DNA from: CS4-C045 sp963844115
Lineage (GTDB): Bacteria > Planctomycetota > Planctomycetia > Pirellulales > UBA7805
DNA length: 64,000 nt
Assembly (NCBI GenBank): GCA_963844115.1
Contig: CAWJNN010000016.1
Span: forward strand, 1 to 64,000
Reading direction: 5' to 3'
Shown here: positions 56,122-64,000 of the stretch, piece by piece
Numbering within the stretch: position 1 is the first letter of the stretch
How the letters are laid out: every line of letters starts with the position of its first letter
Position numbers and translations under genes: made by a program
Notes under the pieces: model-generated
What the model saw: the letters and a program-made list of their open reading frames with translations, nothing else
Database searches by the model: none
Told to the model about the DNA's origin: nothing

Positions 56122-57479
56122 TCACGTTTGGTGGCGGGATACCAAATTAAAGACCTCCGCTGCCTCGTCGCACAGCCGCTGCGCGTCAGCGGCAGTTGTC
56201 GCTTCGGCAACAATTCGCGCGATCGGTTCGGTGTTGCTCGGCCGGACCAGCAGCCATTTGTCCGACCAGTCCAGACGCAAACCGTCCATGCGGTTCGCCT
56301 TTGCATCAGAAAATCGTTGTTCGATTGCATCGAAAGCAGCCGCCAGTCTTTCTCTTTCCAGTGGGATCTTGGTCTTCAGCATCGAATACGACGGAAGTTC
56401 GTTGGCCAATTCGCTAATTTTCGTTTCACGGGCGGCCATGGCGTCCAGCAGCAAGGCCATCCCGACGAAGCTGTCACGTATGAGGCCGACGCGCGGTTCA
56501 ATCACGCCCCCATTCCCCTCGCCGCCGATCACCGCGCCGACTCGAATCATGATCTCCGTCACGTTTGCCTCGCCGACGGCGGAATGGAAGAACGGTACGC
56601 CATGACGAATGGCAACGTCTTCCGACATTCGGCTCGTCGAACAGTTCGTTACGACCGGTCCCTTCCGCTGATGAAGTACGTGATCAACGCACATCGCCAG
56701 CGTATATTCTTCGCCGATGTATCTGCCGGTTTCATCGATCACTGCCAGCCGATCGGCATCCGGATCCTGGCAAAAACCGACAACGGCGTTCGCCTCCGTG
56801 ATTTTCGACTGGACGTCGGCCAGATTGGCCGCGGTCGGTTCGGGAGGATGGGCAAAGCGACCATCCGGCTGCTCGCCCAGGATCTGGACGTGGCAACCCA
56901 ATTCCTCCAATAGCCTCCGGCCCAGCAGGCTCCCGCTGCCGTGATTCGCGTCCAGCACCACGCGAAACCCGTGGCTGCGAATCCGCGTGACGTCGACCAG
57001 TGCGGCGACCAGTTTCCAGTGACCACTAACGCTATCTTCACATTCGGTCACCTGACCCATCTCGGTAGGACCAACTCGGGCAGGATCCTGCGCGCACAGA
57101 CCTCAATCACTTTCTGCCCTTCGCTTGCCGAAATCACGCAGCCCCTGCCGCCGATCAATTTGAGTCCGTTGTACTCGGGCGGATTGTGGCTGGCGGATAC
57201 TTGAATCCCCCCTACGGCCCCGGTCGAGCGCACGAGAACGCCCGTCGTTGGTGTCGCGGCCACATCGGCGTCGATCACATCGCGACCGACAGCGGTCAGA
57301 CCGGCGCGTACCGCGTCAACCAGCATGCGTCCCGTCGTTCGCCCGTCGTGGGTGAGCACGATTGAACCATCGGGAAGGGTGCTGGCAAACGCGCAGCAAT
57401 ACCGCATTGCCACATCCGGCGTCAGATTCTCACCGACGATTCCCCGCAGCCCCGAGACGCTAACAATAAGCTCGCTCAA
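56122..57479 (-). CDS. Phosphohexomutase, GlmM/phosphomannomutase type (frameshifted)
   Basis: Interconverts hexose 6- and 1-phosphates; the C-terminal PSNTEPIARIVAE and size (about 450 residues) resemble phosphoglucosamine mutase, but phosphomannomutase cannot be excluded. Catalytic phosphoserine loop QVSASHNPPEYNGLKLIG, metal-binding CQDPDADRLAVIDETGRYIG (DxDxDR), sugar loop IGGEGNGGVIEPRVG and the phosphate loop LLVRPSNTEP are present. Frames meet at about 57055 between VLPRWV and MGQVTECE. Start is TTG 57479 with GGAGA upstream. It would supply cell-wall or LPS sugars; as GlmM is usually essential, a sequence error is the best explanation of the break. Confidence 0.83.
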
Positions 57480-57504
57480 CGGTTTGGTCTCCAGAGGTTA
57501 AAGG

Positions 57505-57625
57505 GAATGATGGAGTGATGTGATGGAATGATGGAGTGATGGAGTGATGGAATGATGGAATGATGCAAGACGTCCGAGGCTTTTTACCAAAATATTCCAA
57601 CATTCCAATATTCCAACATTCCAAT
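57505..57625. repeat. Low-complexity tandem repeats GGAATGATGGAGTGATG and ATTCCAACATTCCA
   Basis: 57505-57565 is built of GATGGAATGATG/GATGGAGTGATG units; 57591-57625 of ATTCCAATATTCCAACATT units. Similar sequence occurs at 25515-25625. It lies in the gap between the two divergent phosphohexomutase genes. Confidence 0.75.
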
Positions 57626-57727
57626 CCCCCATTCCTCTCCCGCCGCCCCTGTCACTGCGGTACCTGTCGTGCAAAAATGTTACCTCGATTCAGGTTTGAT
57701 TGCTATTCACGTTGACAATGAACGCCT

Positions 57728-59542
57728 ATGCCCACCGACGATAACATGAACGCAATTAGCCTATTGGACGAAGCGGTATCCGGCGGACAAATATCGGATG
57801 CCGCCGCGAACAATATTCGGACCTGGCTGACCCAACCTCCGTATGCTGAATACGCGACGATTGTCGAACAGCACCTGGCCCGTGGGGAATTTGACCGCCT
57901 GAACAAGGCGTTCTGGAAGATCATCGAGTTCGGGACCGGCGGTCGGCGTGGCGAAATGTACGAAATCGGTTCGGCGGTCATCAACGAACGTACCATGGGT
58001 GAAAGCGCCGTCGGTTTGGCTGGCTACGTCGTCTCTCAATCACCGCCCGAAACTAATTTCTCATGCGCCATCGCGTATGATACTCGTCATAACTCGGAGC
58101 GATTTGCTCGTCTCTGCGCCGAAATCATGGCTGCCGCCGGTTTCCAGGTCTACTTCCTGGACGGCTATCGCAGCACCCCCGAACTCTCCTTTGCCGTGCG
58201 CCACAAGAACTGTTGCTGCGGGATCATGATCACGGCCAGTCACAATCCTCCTAGTGACAATGGCTTTAAGGCTTATTGGAGTACTGGTGGCCAGCTAGTA
58301 CCTCCCCACGACAAAGGCGTGATCGGCCAGGTATTGGAAGTCGGCGAGATCACACGCTACGACTTTGACGAAGCGGTGGCTGCCGGCCAGATCGAATTCT
58401 GTCAGGACGAAATCGATGCGGCTTTCTTCGAGGCGGTCAAGGCACAAGCATTTCCTGGCCCGCGCGACTTGAAAATCATCTATTCCCCTTTACACGGTGT
58501 GGGTGGTCGAGCGGCCGTGCCGGCGTTGGAGATTGATGGCTTTAACGACGTCGAGGTATTCGGTCCACACGCCACGCCCGATGGCGACTTTCCCAACGTT
58601 CCAGACCACATCGCCAATCCCGAAAATGCGGCGGTCTTTGCTGCGATCATCGAGCGCGGCCAGGAAGTTGGCGCCGACATCGCCATCGCCACCGATCCCG
58701 ATTGCGATCGCATCGGTGCAGCGGCACCGGTTACGACCGACCCGACAGGACCGTGGGCGACATTCACCGGCAACCAGCTGTGTGGAATGCTGTGCGATTA
58801 CATTTTGTCCAAGCGTCAAGCATCGGGAACACTTTCACCCGAAAACTTTGTGATCACTACTCTGGTCACGACCAGGCTGGTGCGACGGATCGCCGATGCG
58901 TTCGGTGTGAAGACGTACGACGAGCTATTGGTCGGTTTCAAATGGATTGCTCAGCAGATCGACGCCGGCGGAGCGGATCAATTCGTGTACGGCACGGAAG
59001 AATCGCACGGATTTATGGTTGGCAATTACGTCCGCGACAAAGATGGTGCGGTTGCGGCGATGCTGATGGCCGAACTCGCCGCCGAAACCAAAGCTGCCGG
59101 CAAGTCACTGCATCAGAAACTGGACGATCTGTACCTGCGATACGGTTGTCATGCCGAAAGAACAACTTCGGTTTACCTGTATGGCGAGAGCGGGATGCAG
59201 CAGATCAAGGCAATCATGGCGCGTCTGCGGCAGTCGCCGCCGAAGGTACTGGCCGATCTGAAGGTCCATCAGGTGTGCGATTATCTGAAGCAGACCGTTA
59301 CGCATTCCGACGGCAGCTCGGCCCCCTTCCAGGGACCGGTGAGTGATTTGATCTTTTTGGACTTTCAGGCGGACGGTAATTATGTCGCGATTCGGCCATC
59401 GGGCACCGAGCCGAAGATCAAGTTCTACTCGTTTACGTATCATCCACCCGAAGACGGCGCAGACCTGGTGGCGGTTAAGACCATGCTGGAGAACCGACTT
59501 ATCGCACTTGAACACGATTTGAATGAGTTCTCAGCAACGTAG
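57728..59542 (+). CDS. Phosphoglucomutase/phosphomannomutase, alpha-D-phosphohexomutase superfamily
   Basis: 604 residues, intact, longer than GlmM and of the PgcA/eukaryotic-PGM2-like size. Catalytic Ser loop MITASHNPPSDNGFKAYWST with SHNP near residue 175, metal loop IATDPDCDRIGAAAP, sugar-binding GTEESHGFMVGNYV and phosphate-binding IRPSGTEPKIKFY. An N-terminal 60-residue helical region precedes the domain. Interconverts glucose-1-P/glucose-6-P or mannose phosphates; specificity not determinable. Divergent from the GlmM-like gene, so two mutases with probably different substrates are neighbours. ATG 57728 assumed; ATG 57746 possible. Confidence 0.9.
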   Translation: MPTDDNMNAISLLDEAVSGGQISDAAANNIRTWLTQPPYAEYATIVEQHLARGEFDRLNKAFWKIIEFGTGGRRGEMYEIGSAVINERTMGESAVGLAGYVVSQSPPETNFSCAIAYDTRHNSERFARLCAEIMAAAGFQVYFLDGYRSTPELSFAVRHKNCCCGIMITASHNPPSDNGFKAYWSTGGQLVPPHDKGVIGQVLEVGEITRYDFDEAVAAGQIEFCQDEIDAAFFEAVKAQAFPGPRDLKIIYSPLHGVGGRAAVPALEIDGFNDVEVFGPHATPDGDFPNVPDHIANPENAAVFAAIIERGQEVGADIAIATDPDCDRIGAAAPVTTDPTGPWATFTGNQLCGMLCDYILSKRQASGTLSPENFVITTLVTTRLVRRIADAFGVKTYDELLVGFKWIAQQIDAGGADQFVYGTEESHGFMVGNYVRDKDGAVAAMLMAELAAETKAAGKSLHQKLDDLYLRYGCHAERTTSVYLYGESGMQQIKAIMARLRQSPPKVLADLKVHQVCDYLKQTVTHSDGSSAPFQGPVSDLIFLDFQADGNYVAIRPSGTEPKIKFYSFTYHPPEDGADLVAVKTMLENRLIALEHDLNEFSAT

Positions 59543-59565
59543 TGTGGGCACCCCGCCATTCGCAA

Positions 59566-59627
59566 GTCTGTAGCTCTGCCTTGAGGCCACATTCGGAACT
59601 AATCCGCCTCAAGGCGGAACAACAGAC
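59566..59627. repeat. Inverted repeat after the phosphohexomutase gene
   Basis: GTCTGT pairs with ACAGAC at the ends and GCCTTGAGGC with GCCTCAAGGC within. Located 24 bases past the stop of the preceding gene; a terminator or another palindromic repeat. The remainder of the gap to 59826 has nothing recognised. Confidence 0.6.
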
Positions 59628-59826
59628 AGCATCACCCCTGTAGGATGGGGGCGCCGATACTTGCTCAGCCCCCGACGCGAATTTAGAATTAGCGGTTGCG
59701 CATCACGCAAAGTCGGCAAGCGTTGTCGAGCCGGCGTGCCGCGGATCGTGGCGCAAGTCTAGTTATCGGAAGCCCTCTGCATTGCAGATATCCGCCCCTA
59801 ACGACTCGATGGAAGGAAACCACAAG

Positions 59827-60994
59827 ATGCCTAGACCGTTCTTCAGTCTCGCTTCGCCCCTTACGCGGGCCGCAGCCTGTTTCGCCATGATGCTGTTGGC
59901 CGGTAGTATTCTTGTGAATTCCATAGGCTGCAAGAACCAGGCAAGCAATGGCGGCGGGGAAGGCGCAGAACAGTGGTGATAGAAAGCGGATCGTGTTTCT
60001 GACCAACGGCGACGATCCCTTTTGGGACGCTTGCCGCACCGGCATGGACAAAGCCGCAGAGGACCTGAAGATTGAAGATGCCGGCTTGTCTCACAACATG
60101 GACAAGGGCAGCGAATTCAAAGTCGAATTACAAGTTTCCAAGTTGGAGCAATACGCGACCCAATCTGATATTGCGGGGGTCGCCATCTCGCCGGTCGATG
60201 CAAGTAATCGCGCTACGGCCAAGGCGCTGAACGCGCTCCGCGACCAGGGCGTCAAGGTGATCTGCGTCGATTCCGACATGGATCGCGAAAAATTCCGCGA
60301 CAGCCGCTTTGCGTATCTCGGCACGGACAACAAGATCGGCGGCGAGGAGCTCGGCAAGGCCGCGCGCGGTATCCGGCCGGATGGCGGCACCTATGCCACG
60401 TTCGTCGGAGTCAAGACGGTGGCCAACGCGATCGAACGCATCGGGGGATTCGCCGTGGGCGCCGGCGACAAGTTCACGTCGCTTGATAGCCTGGCCGATG
60501 AAGGGGATGAAAACGTGGCGCAGGAGAATGTCAAAGCCGTCCTGAACAATCACGAAAACGTCGACGTGATGGTTGGCATCTGGGCCTATAACGCCCATGC
60601 GATCGTTCGCGTTGTCGAGGAAAGAAATATTAGTGATAAGACCGGGATCGTCGTCTTCGACGCGGCCTCGCTGGCGCTGACCGACATGTCCGAGGGAAAA
60701 ATCGACGCGATGGTCGTTCAGAATCCCTACCAGATGGGTTTCTTGAGCGTCAAATTGCTCAAAGCGATGATCGACGATGATGGGGCAACGATCAAGGAAC
60801 TGTATCCCTCCTACGATCCAGAGACAAAAACATTCACCCAGGCGGACGGAGACATTCTCGATACGGAATTGCGCGTCGTCGTGCCCGATGAAAAATCGCC
60901 GCTGAAAAAAGAATTGTTCCGCCCGGATACGCACTTCTTCTACTTCGATGATTTCAAGCGTTGGCTCGACGAGCGGCGTCTCGTCAGTTCCTAA
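59827..60994 (+). CDS. Sugar ABC transporter substrate-binding lipoprotein (frameshifted)
   Basis: Periplasmic-binding protein of the pentose/hexose family (RbsB/XylF-like), lipid-anchored. Leader MPRPFFSLASPLTRAAACFA MMLL ends in a lipobox at SIGCKNQ; after one base too many in the GGGG run near 59957 the frame carries on AQNSGDRKRIVFLTNGDDPF WDACRTGMDKAAEDL. Ligand-fold features: GVAISPVDASNRATAKALNA, YLGTDNKIGGEELGKAARG, VDVMVGIWAYNAHAIVRVV and VVFDAASLALTDMSEGKID. About 388 residues. AAGGAAACCACAAG precedes ATG 59827. First gene of a three-gene importer operon; sugar not determinable, with ribose, xylose or rhamnose among options. Confidence 0.87.
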
Positions 60995-61022
60995 GCAACG
61001 AAAGACTCCGCCCGACGAGCCC

Positions 61023-62224
61023 ATGGGGTTTGCTTCAAAATATCGGAACGAATTGGGCCTGCTGGTCGCCATTGCCGGCGTCATTGGCTTCACGCTCATC
61101 TTCAATCAGGCCTACCTGACCTCGCCGGCGCTCAACGTCAAAAATATCCTGCACCAGACGGCACTGCTGGGTATCTTTGCGCTGGGCGCGGCCATCGTCA
61201 TCATTGTCGGCGGGATCGATTTGTCCAGCGGATCGGTAATTGTGTTTTCCGCTTCGATCTGCGCGCTGGTCTTGATGGCCTGCGCCCGGTTGATCCTGGA
61301 ACGGGCGTGCCCGATATCGGCAAGATCGCTGGCTGGTCTCCCGTGCTGCTGGCGATCGGGGTCACCCTGTTGGTCGGCTTGATGATCGGCACATTGCACA
61401 CGTGGCTGATCACCGTGGTGCGACTTCCGCCGTTCGTAGCGACACTCGCCTCGCTCGTCGGGTTGCGCAGCTTTGCCAAGGTACTGAATCCGGCAGTCAC
61501 CAAAGTCCTTGGCAGCGAAGTTACCAAGGTACGGGCGGACGCCGACAATTTTATCTACCTGTCGGAATGGTGGGTGGCATTGACCGTGTTCCTCGTGCTG
61601 TCGGTTGCTTGCTATTTCCTCATGAGTCATACGGTCTGGGGACGTCATCTGTACGCGCTAGGCGGCAACGAGGAGGCGGCGCGGCTAAGCGGCATTCGAA
61701 CCGATCGCATGAAGTGGCTGGCCTACTCGATCGGCGCGGTCACGGCCTCGATCGCGGGCGTCCTTTACCTGGCCAAGATCGGCGCCGCCAATCCGGCCAC
61801 CCTGGGCATGGGGTATGAATTGAACGCTATCGCGGCAGCCGTCGTCGGCGGGTGCAGTCTGCGGGGCGGCGTCGGGCTGATTCCTGGCGTGATGCTGGGC
61901 GTGTTGTTTCTCCGGGTGGTGATCGATTCGATTAACAAAGTCGTGCCCAAGGGCAGCGACGATTATCAAGGCATGATTGTCGGCTTTCTGGTCGTGTTAG
62001 CCGTGGCGGTGAATGAATTGAGAAGACAGAGTGGCGGCGGCGGCCAAAGAAAAATGTTCTTTCCTGGCATCTTGGGTGTCGCCGTCATCCCTATATTGGC
62101 CCTGGTCGTCAGTTGCCTATTGTTCGTGATGTACGGTAATTCGGCCGGAATCATTACATTTTTTTCGGTGCTGGGTATCCTTTCCGCATGGAAAATCGCG
62201 GAATCGGCCACCGCAAAACGATAG
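61023..62224 (+). CDS. Sugar ABC transporter permease (frameshifted)
   Basis: Inner-membrane channel subunit of the RbsC/XylH family. About 400 residues after repair. MGFASKYRNELGLLVAIAGV then GIFALGAAIVIIVGGIDLSS GS (the conserved GGIDLS), VFSASICALVLMACA, a frameshift near 61288 (one C lost in GCCCGG; restored CAPVDPGTGVPDIGKIAGW), TLHTWLITVVRLPPFVATL, YALGGNEEAARLSGIRTDRM (the EAA-like coupling loop) and AIAAAVVGGCSLRGGVGLI. A further two C-terminal helices (GVAVIPILALVVSCLLFVM, IITFFSVLGILSAWKIAE) extend it beyond typical RbsC. Start: 29 bases after the binding protein stop. Confidence 0.87.
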
Positions 62225-62232
62225 GCCGCCCG

Positions 62233-63810
62233 ATGCATGAGACCTCGGCCCCCACGGCCCCCATGGTTACCATCTCGCACGTCACCAAGCGGTTTCCCGG
62301 CGTGGTGGCCCTGGACGACGTTTCGTTCGAGATCCACCAAGGCGAATTGCATTCCGTCGTCGGCGAAAACGGCGCTGGCAAAAGCACGTTGATGAAGATT
62401 CTGTCCGGCGTTATCCCGGAGTACCAAGGCGAAATCCGGCTGCGTGGAGAGTCGATCCGCTTTGCCGATACCCGCGCAGCGGAAACGGCCGGTGTCGGCA
62501 TCATCCACCAGGAATTGAACCTGGTCGAGGAGCTCTCAGCCGCGGCGAATATCTTCCTCGGCCGCGAAATGCGCTCTGTACTGGGCTTCCTGAACGATCG
62601 CGCGATGGAGGCCGCGTCTCAACAACTGCTGACCGCATTGGAGTGTGATATCGATCCCCGCCAAACCGCCGGCTCGCTGCGCGTCGGGGACCAGCAACTG
62701 GTTGAGATCGCCAAGGCACTGTCGCTGGAAGCCGAGATCCTCATCATGGACGAGCCGACGAGCGCCCTGACAGAGTCCGAAGTCGCGCGGCTGTATCGCG
62801 TAATCGATCGCTTGCGAAAACGGAACGTGACCATCGTTTATATCTCACACAAGTTGGACGAGGTGTTCCGGCTCTCCGATCGCATCACGGTTCTGCGGGA
62901 CGGCAAGCTCGTCAAAACGCTCGACCGCGACCAGACCGACCCACGAAAAGTCACCCACCTGATGGTCGGACGCGAAATCGAGTCGACCCATTTCGACGAA
63001 CCGCGGATTCCCGGCGAGGTCGTTTTGCAAGTCGAAAACCTCTTCCGTGCATGGCCCGGCCACGCACGGGCCTGGCGAATCAAGGATGTCAGCTTTTCGC
63101 TGCACCGCGGCGAAGTGCTGGGGATCGCCGGATTGATGGGCGCGGGACGGACGGAACTGCTGGAGTGTTTGTTTGGGGCCAGCGACGAACCGATTTCCGG
63201 CCGAATCTCGCTCGGCGGCCAAGAGGTCAAATTCGCGCACCCGGCCGAGGCGCTCCAGCGAGGCGTGGCGCTCGTAACGGAAGACCGCAAACGGTTCGGC
63301 CTGTTCGCCGAAATGGACGTCGGCCAAAACATTACGATGTGTACTCTGCACAAGGTGTCGTCCCTGCAATTCGTCCGCGCCCGGGCCGAGCAGGCGATGG
63401 CACAAGAGATCGTGGAGCAGTTGAGCGTCAAGACTGCCGGGACCCACGCGCCGATCACCAGCCTCAGCGGCGGCAACCAGCAAAAGACGATCATCGGTCG
63501 CTGGCTGTTAACCGAGCCGAAAGTGCTGCTGCTGGACGATCCAACACGCGGAGTCGACGTCGGGGCCAAGGCGGAACTCTACCGCCTGATCGACCGGCTC
63601 TGTCGCAACGGATTGGGCGTGATCGTCACTTCCAGCGAATTGCCTGAGCTGTTGACGTTGTGCGACCGAATCCTGGTGCTGTGTGAAGGCCGTCAGACGG
63701 GCGAGTTCAGCCGCGCCGAAGCCACGGAGCAGAAGATTATGGAAGCCGCCACTGCGGTAGAGACGAGCGGGCGTGACGCAAACGTCGTTAAGCAACACGC
63801 GATTCGTTAG
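62233..63810 (+). CDS. Sugar ABC transporter ATP-binding protein, double cassette (RbsA/MglA type)
   Basis: Two fused nucleotide-binding domains, 525 residues. First: Walker A VVGENGAGKSTLMKILSG (about 44-61), signature GSLRVGDQQLVEIAKALSLE (atypical RVGDQQ for SGGQ, as in this family), Walker B ILIMDEPTSALTESEV. Second: degenerate Walker A GLMGAGRTELLECLFG, signature SLSGGNQQKTIIGRWLL, VLLLDDPTRGVDVGAKAELY with DD in place of DE, and VTSSELPELLTLCDRILVL. This asymmetric pair is normal for carbohydrate-uptake type 2 importers. Intact frame. ATG 62233 is 9 bases after the permease stop. No second permease or kinase follows within the window. Confidence 0.95.
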   Translation: MHETSAPTAPMVTISHVTKRFPGVVALDDVSFEIHQGELHSVVGENGAGKSTLMKILSGVIPEYQGEIRLRGESIRFADTRAAETAGVGIIHQELNLVEELSAAANIFLGREMRSVLGFLNDRAMEAASQQLLTALECDIDPRQTAGSLRVGDQQLVEIAKALSLEAEILIMDEPTSALTESEVARLYRVIDRLRKRNVTIVYISHKLDEVFRLSDRITVLRDGKLVKTLDRDQTDPRKVTHLMVGREIESTHFDEPRIPGEVVLQVENLFRAWPGHARAWRIKDVSFSLHRGEVLGIAGLMGAGRTELLECLFGASDEPISGRISLGGQEVKFAHPAEALQRGVALVTEDRKRFGLFAEMDVGQNITMCTLHKVSSLQFVRARAEQAMAQEIVEQLSVKTAGTHAPITSLSGGNQQKTIIGRWLLTEPKVLLLDDPTRGVDVGAKAELYRLIDRLCRNGLGVIVTSSELPELLTLCDRILVLCEGRQTGEFSRAEATEQKIMEAATAVETSGRDANVVKQHAIR

Positions 63811-63930
63811 CAAAGTCGGCGGGTCAGGCGGCCAGCAGCGCGCTGCGCGTTTGCAAACGACACTCAACTCTAGGATCCAACCGGCCGATCCAACAGAATA
63901 TTCCCGTCTGCGCCGTTTTCTTCCCGCAAA

Positions 63931-64000
63931 ATGACCCAGCACCTGACTAGCCAACGTCAGGCGGCTTCTGCCGCCAGTCGAGACGTCCGCCATGCCGCGA
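63931..64000 (+). CDS. Possible gene start, cut by the window end
   Basis: ATG at 63931 opens a frame of 23 codons to the window edge (MTQHLTSQRQAASAASRDVR HAA). It is not similar to anything I recognise. It could be the next gene of the sugar operon, 120 bases after the ATPase, or chance. The gap 63811-63930 shows no feature. Confidence 0.25.
   Translation, partial: MTQHLTSQRQAASAASRDVRHAA

Overview
The window looks like chromosomal DNA of a planctomycete, probably Pirellulales-like. The taxonomic clues are a DUF1559 prepilin-like protein with an H-x9-DG motif, a discoidin/propeller/HEAT/cytochrome c protein of the PVC type, three formylglycine sulfatases, abundant palindromic intergenic repeats, and scattered housekeeping genes with few long operons. 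No ribosomal RNA, CRISPR array or prophage is visible. One tRNA (Leu, CAG) is present.

Layout. 0.1-3.2 kb: a frameshifted DDE transposase, then repeat-rich DNA holding the remnant of a small-protein/nucleotidyltransferase pair. 3.2-10.9 kb (minus strand): L-rhamnose isomerase, a REP-associated tyrosine transposase (RAYT1), a Cys/Met-metabolism PLP enzyme, a BCCT transporter, a second RAYT between two REP arrays, and a sarcosine-oxidase-like flavoenzyme. 11.4-22 kb: a secreted degradation island with an SGNH esterase, three sulfatases, a 1015-residue haem protein and an alpha/beta esterase. 22-33.7 kb: tRNA-Leu, rhodanese, DUF1559 protein, CCA-adding enzyme, a membrane protein, Mfd, a parvulin, citrate synthase and a response regulator/ATPase. 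33.8-45 kb: an unrecognised helical-repeat protein, a DUF2868/DUF3482 GTPase pair, a lipoprotein, release factor 2, MnmA, a tungsten-type aldehyde oxidoreductase and a YgfZ-like protein. 45-57.5 kb: acetyl-CoA synthetase, a bacterioferritin/Bfd pair, membrane and envelope genes, a zincin-like protein and two phosphohexomutases. 59.8-63.8 kb: a sugar ABC transporter (binding lipoprotein, permease, double ATPase).

Two themes stand out. First, at least six families of palindromic repeats occur, two of them flanking the two RAYT genes; one such repeat lies inside RAYT2. Second, about 16 genes, including essential ones (prfB, cca, a GlmM-like gene), are each broken by an apparent single-base indel, many in G, C or T runs. 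I read most of these as sequencing or assembly errors, so frameshifted genes are given as full spans. The exception is the release-factor-2 recoding site (CUU UGA C), which is a real programmed frameshift and is separate from a second, unprogrammed break in the same gene.

Functionally, the sulfatase/esterase/haem-protein island fits use of sulfated polysaccharide. Rhamnose isomerase and the sugar ABC importer could handle released sugars, although nothing links them physically. The most novel-looking items are the paired RAYT/REP systems, the solenoid protein with competing leader hairpins, and a bacterioferritin lacking two ferroxidase ligands.
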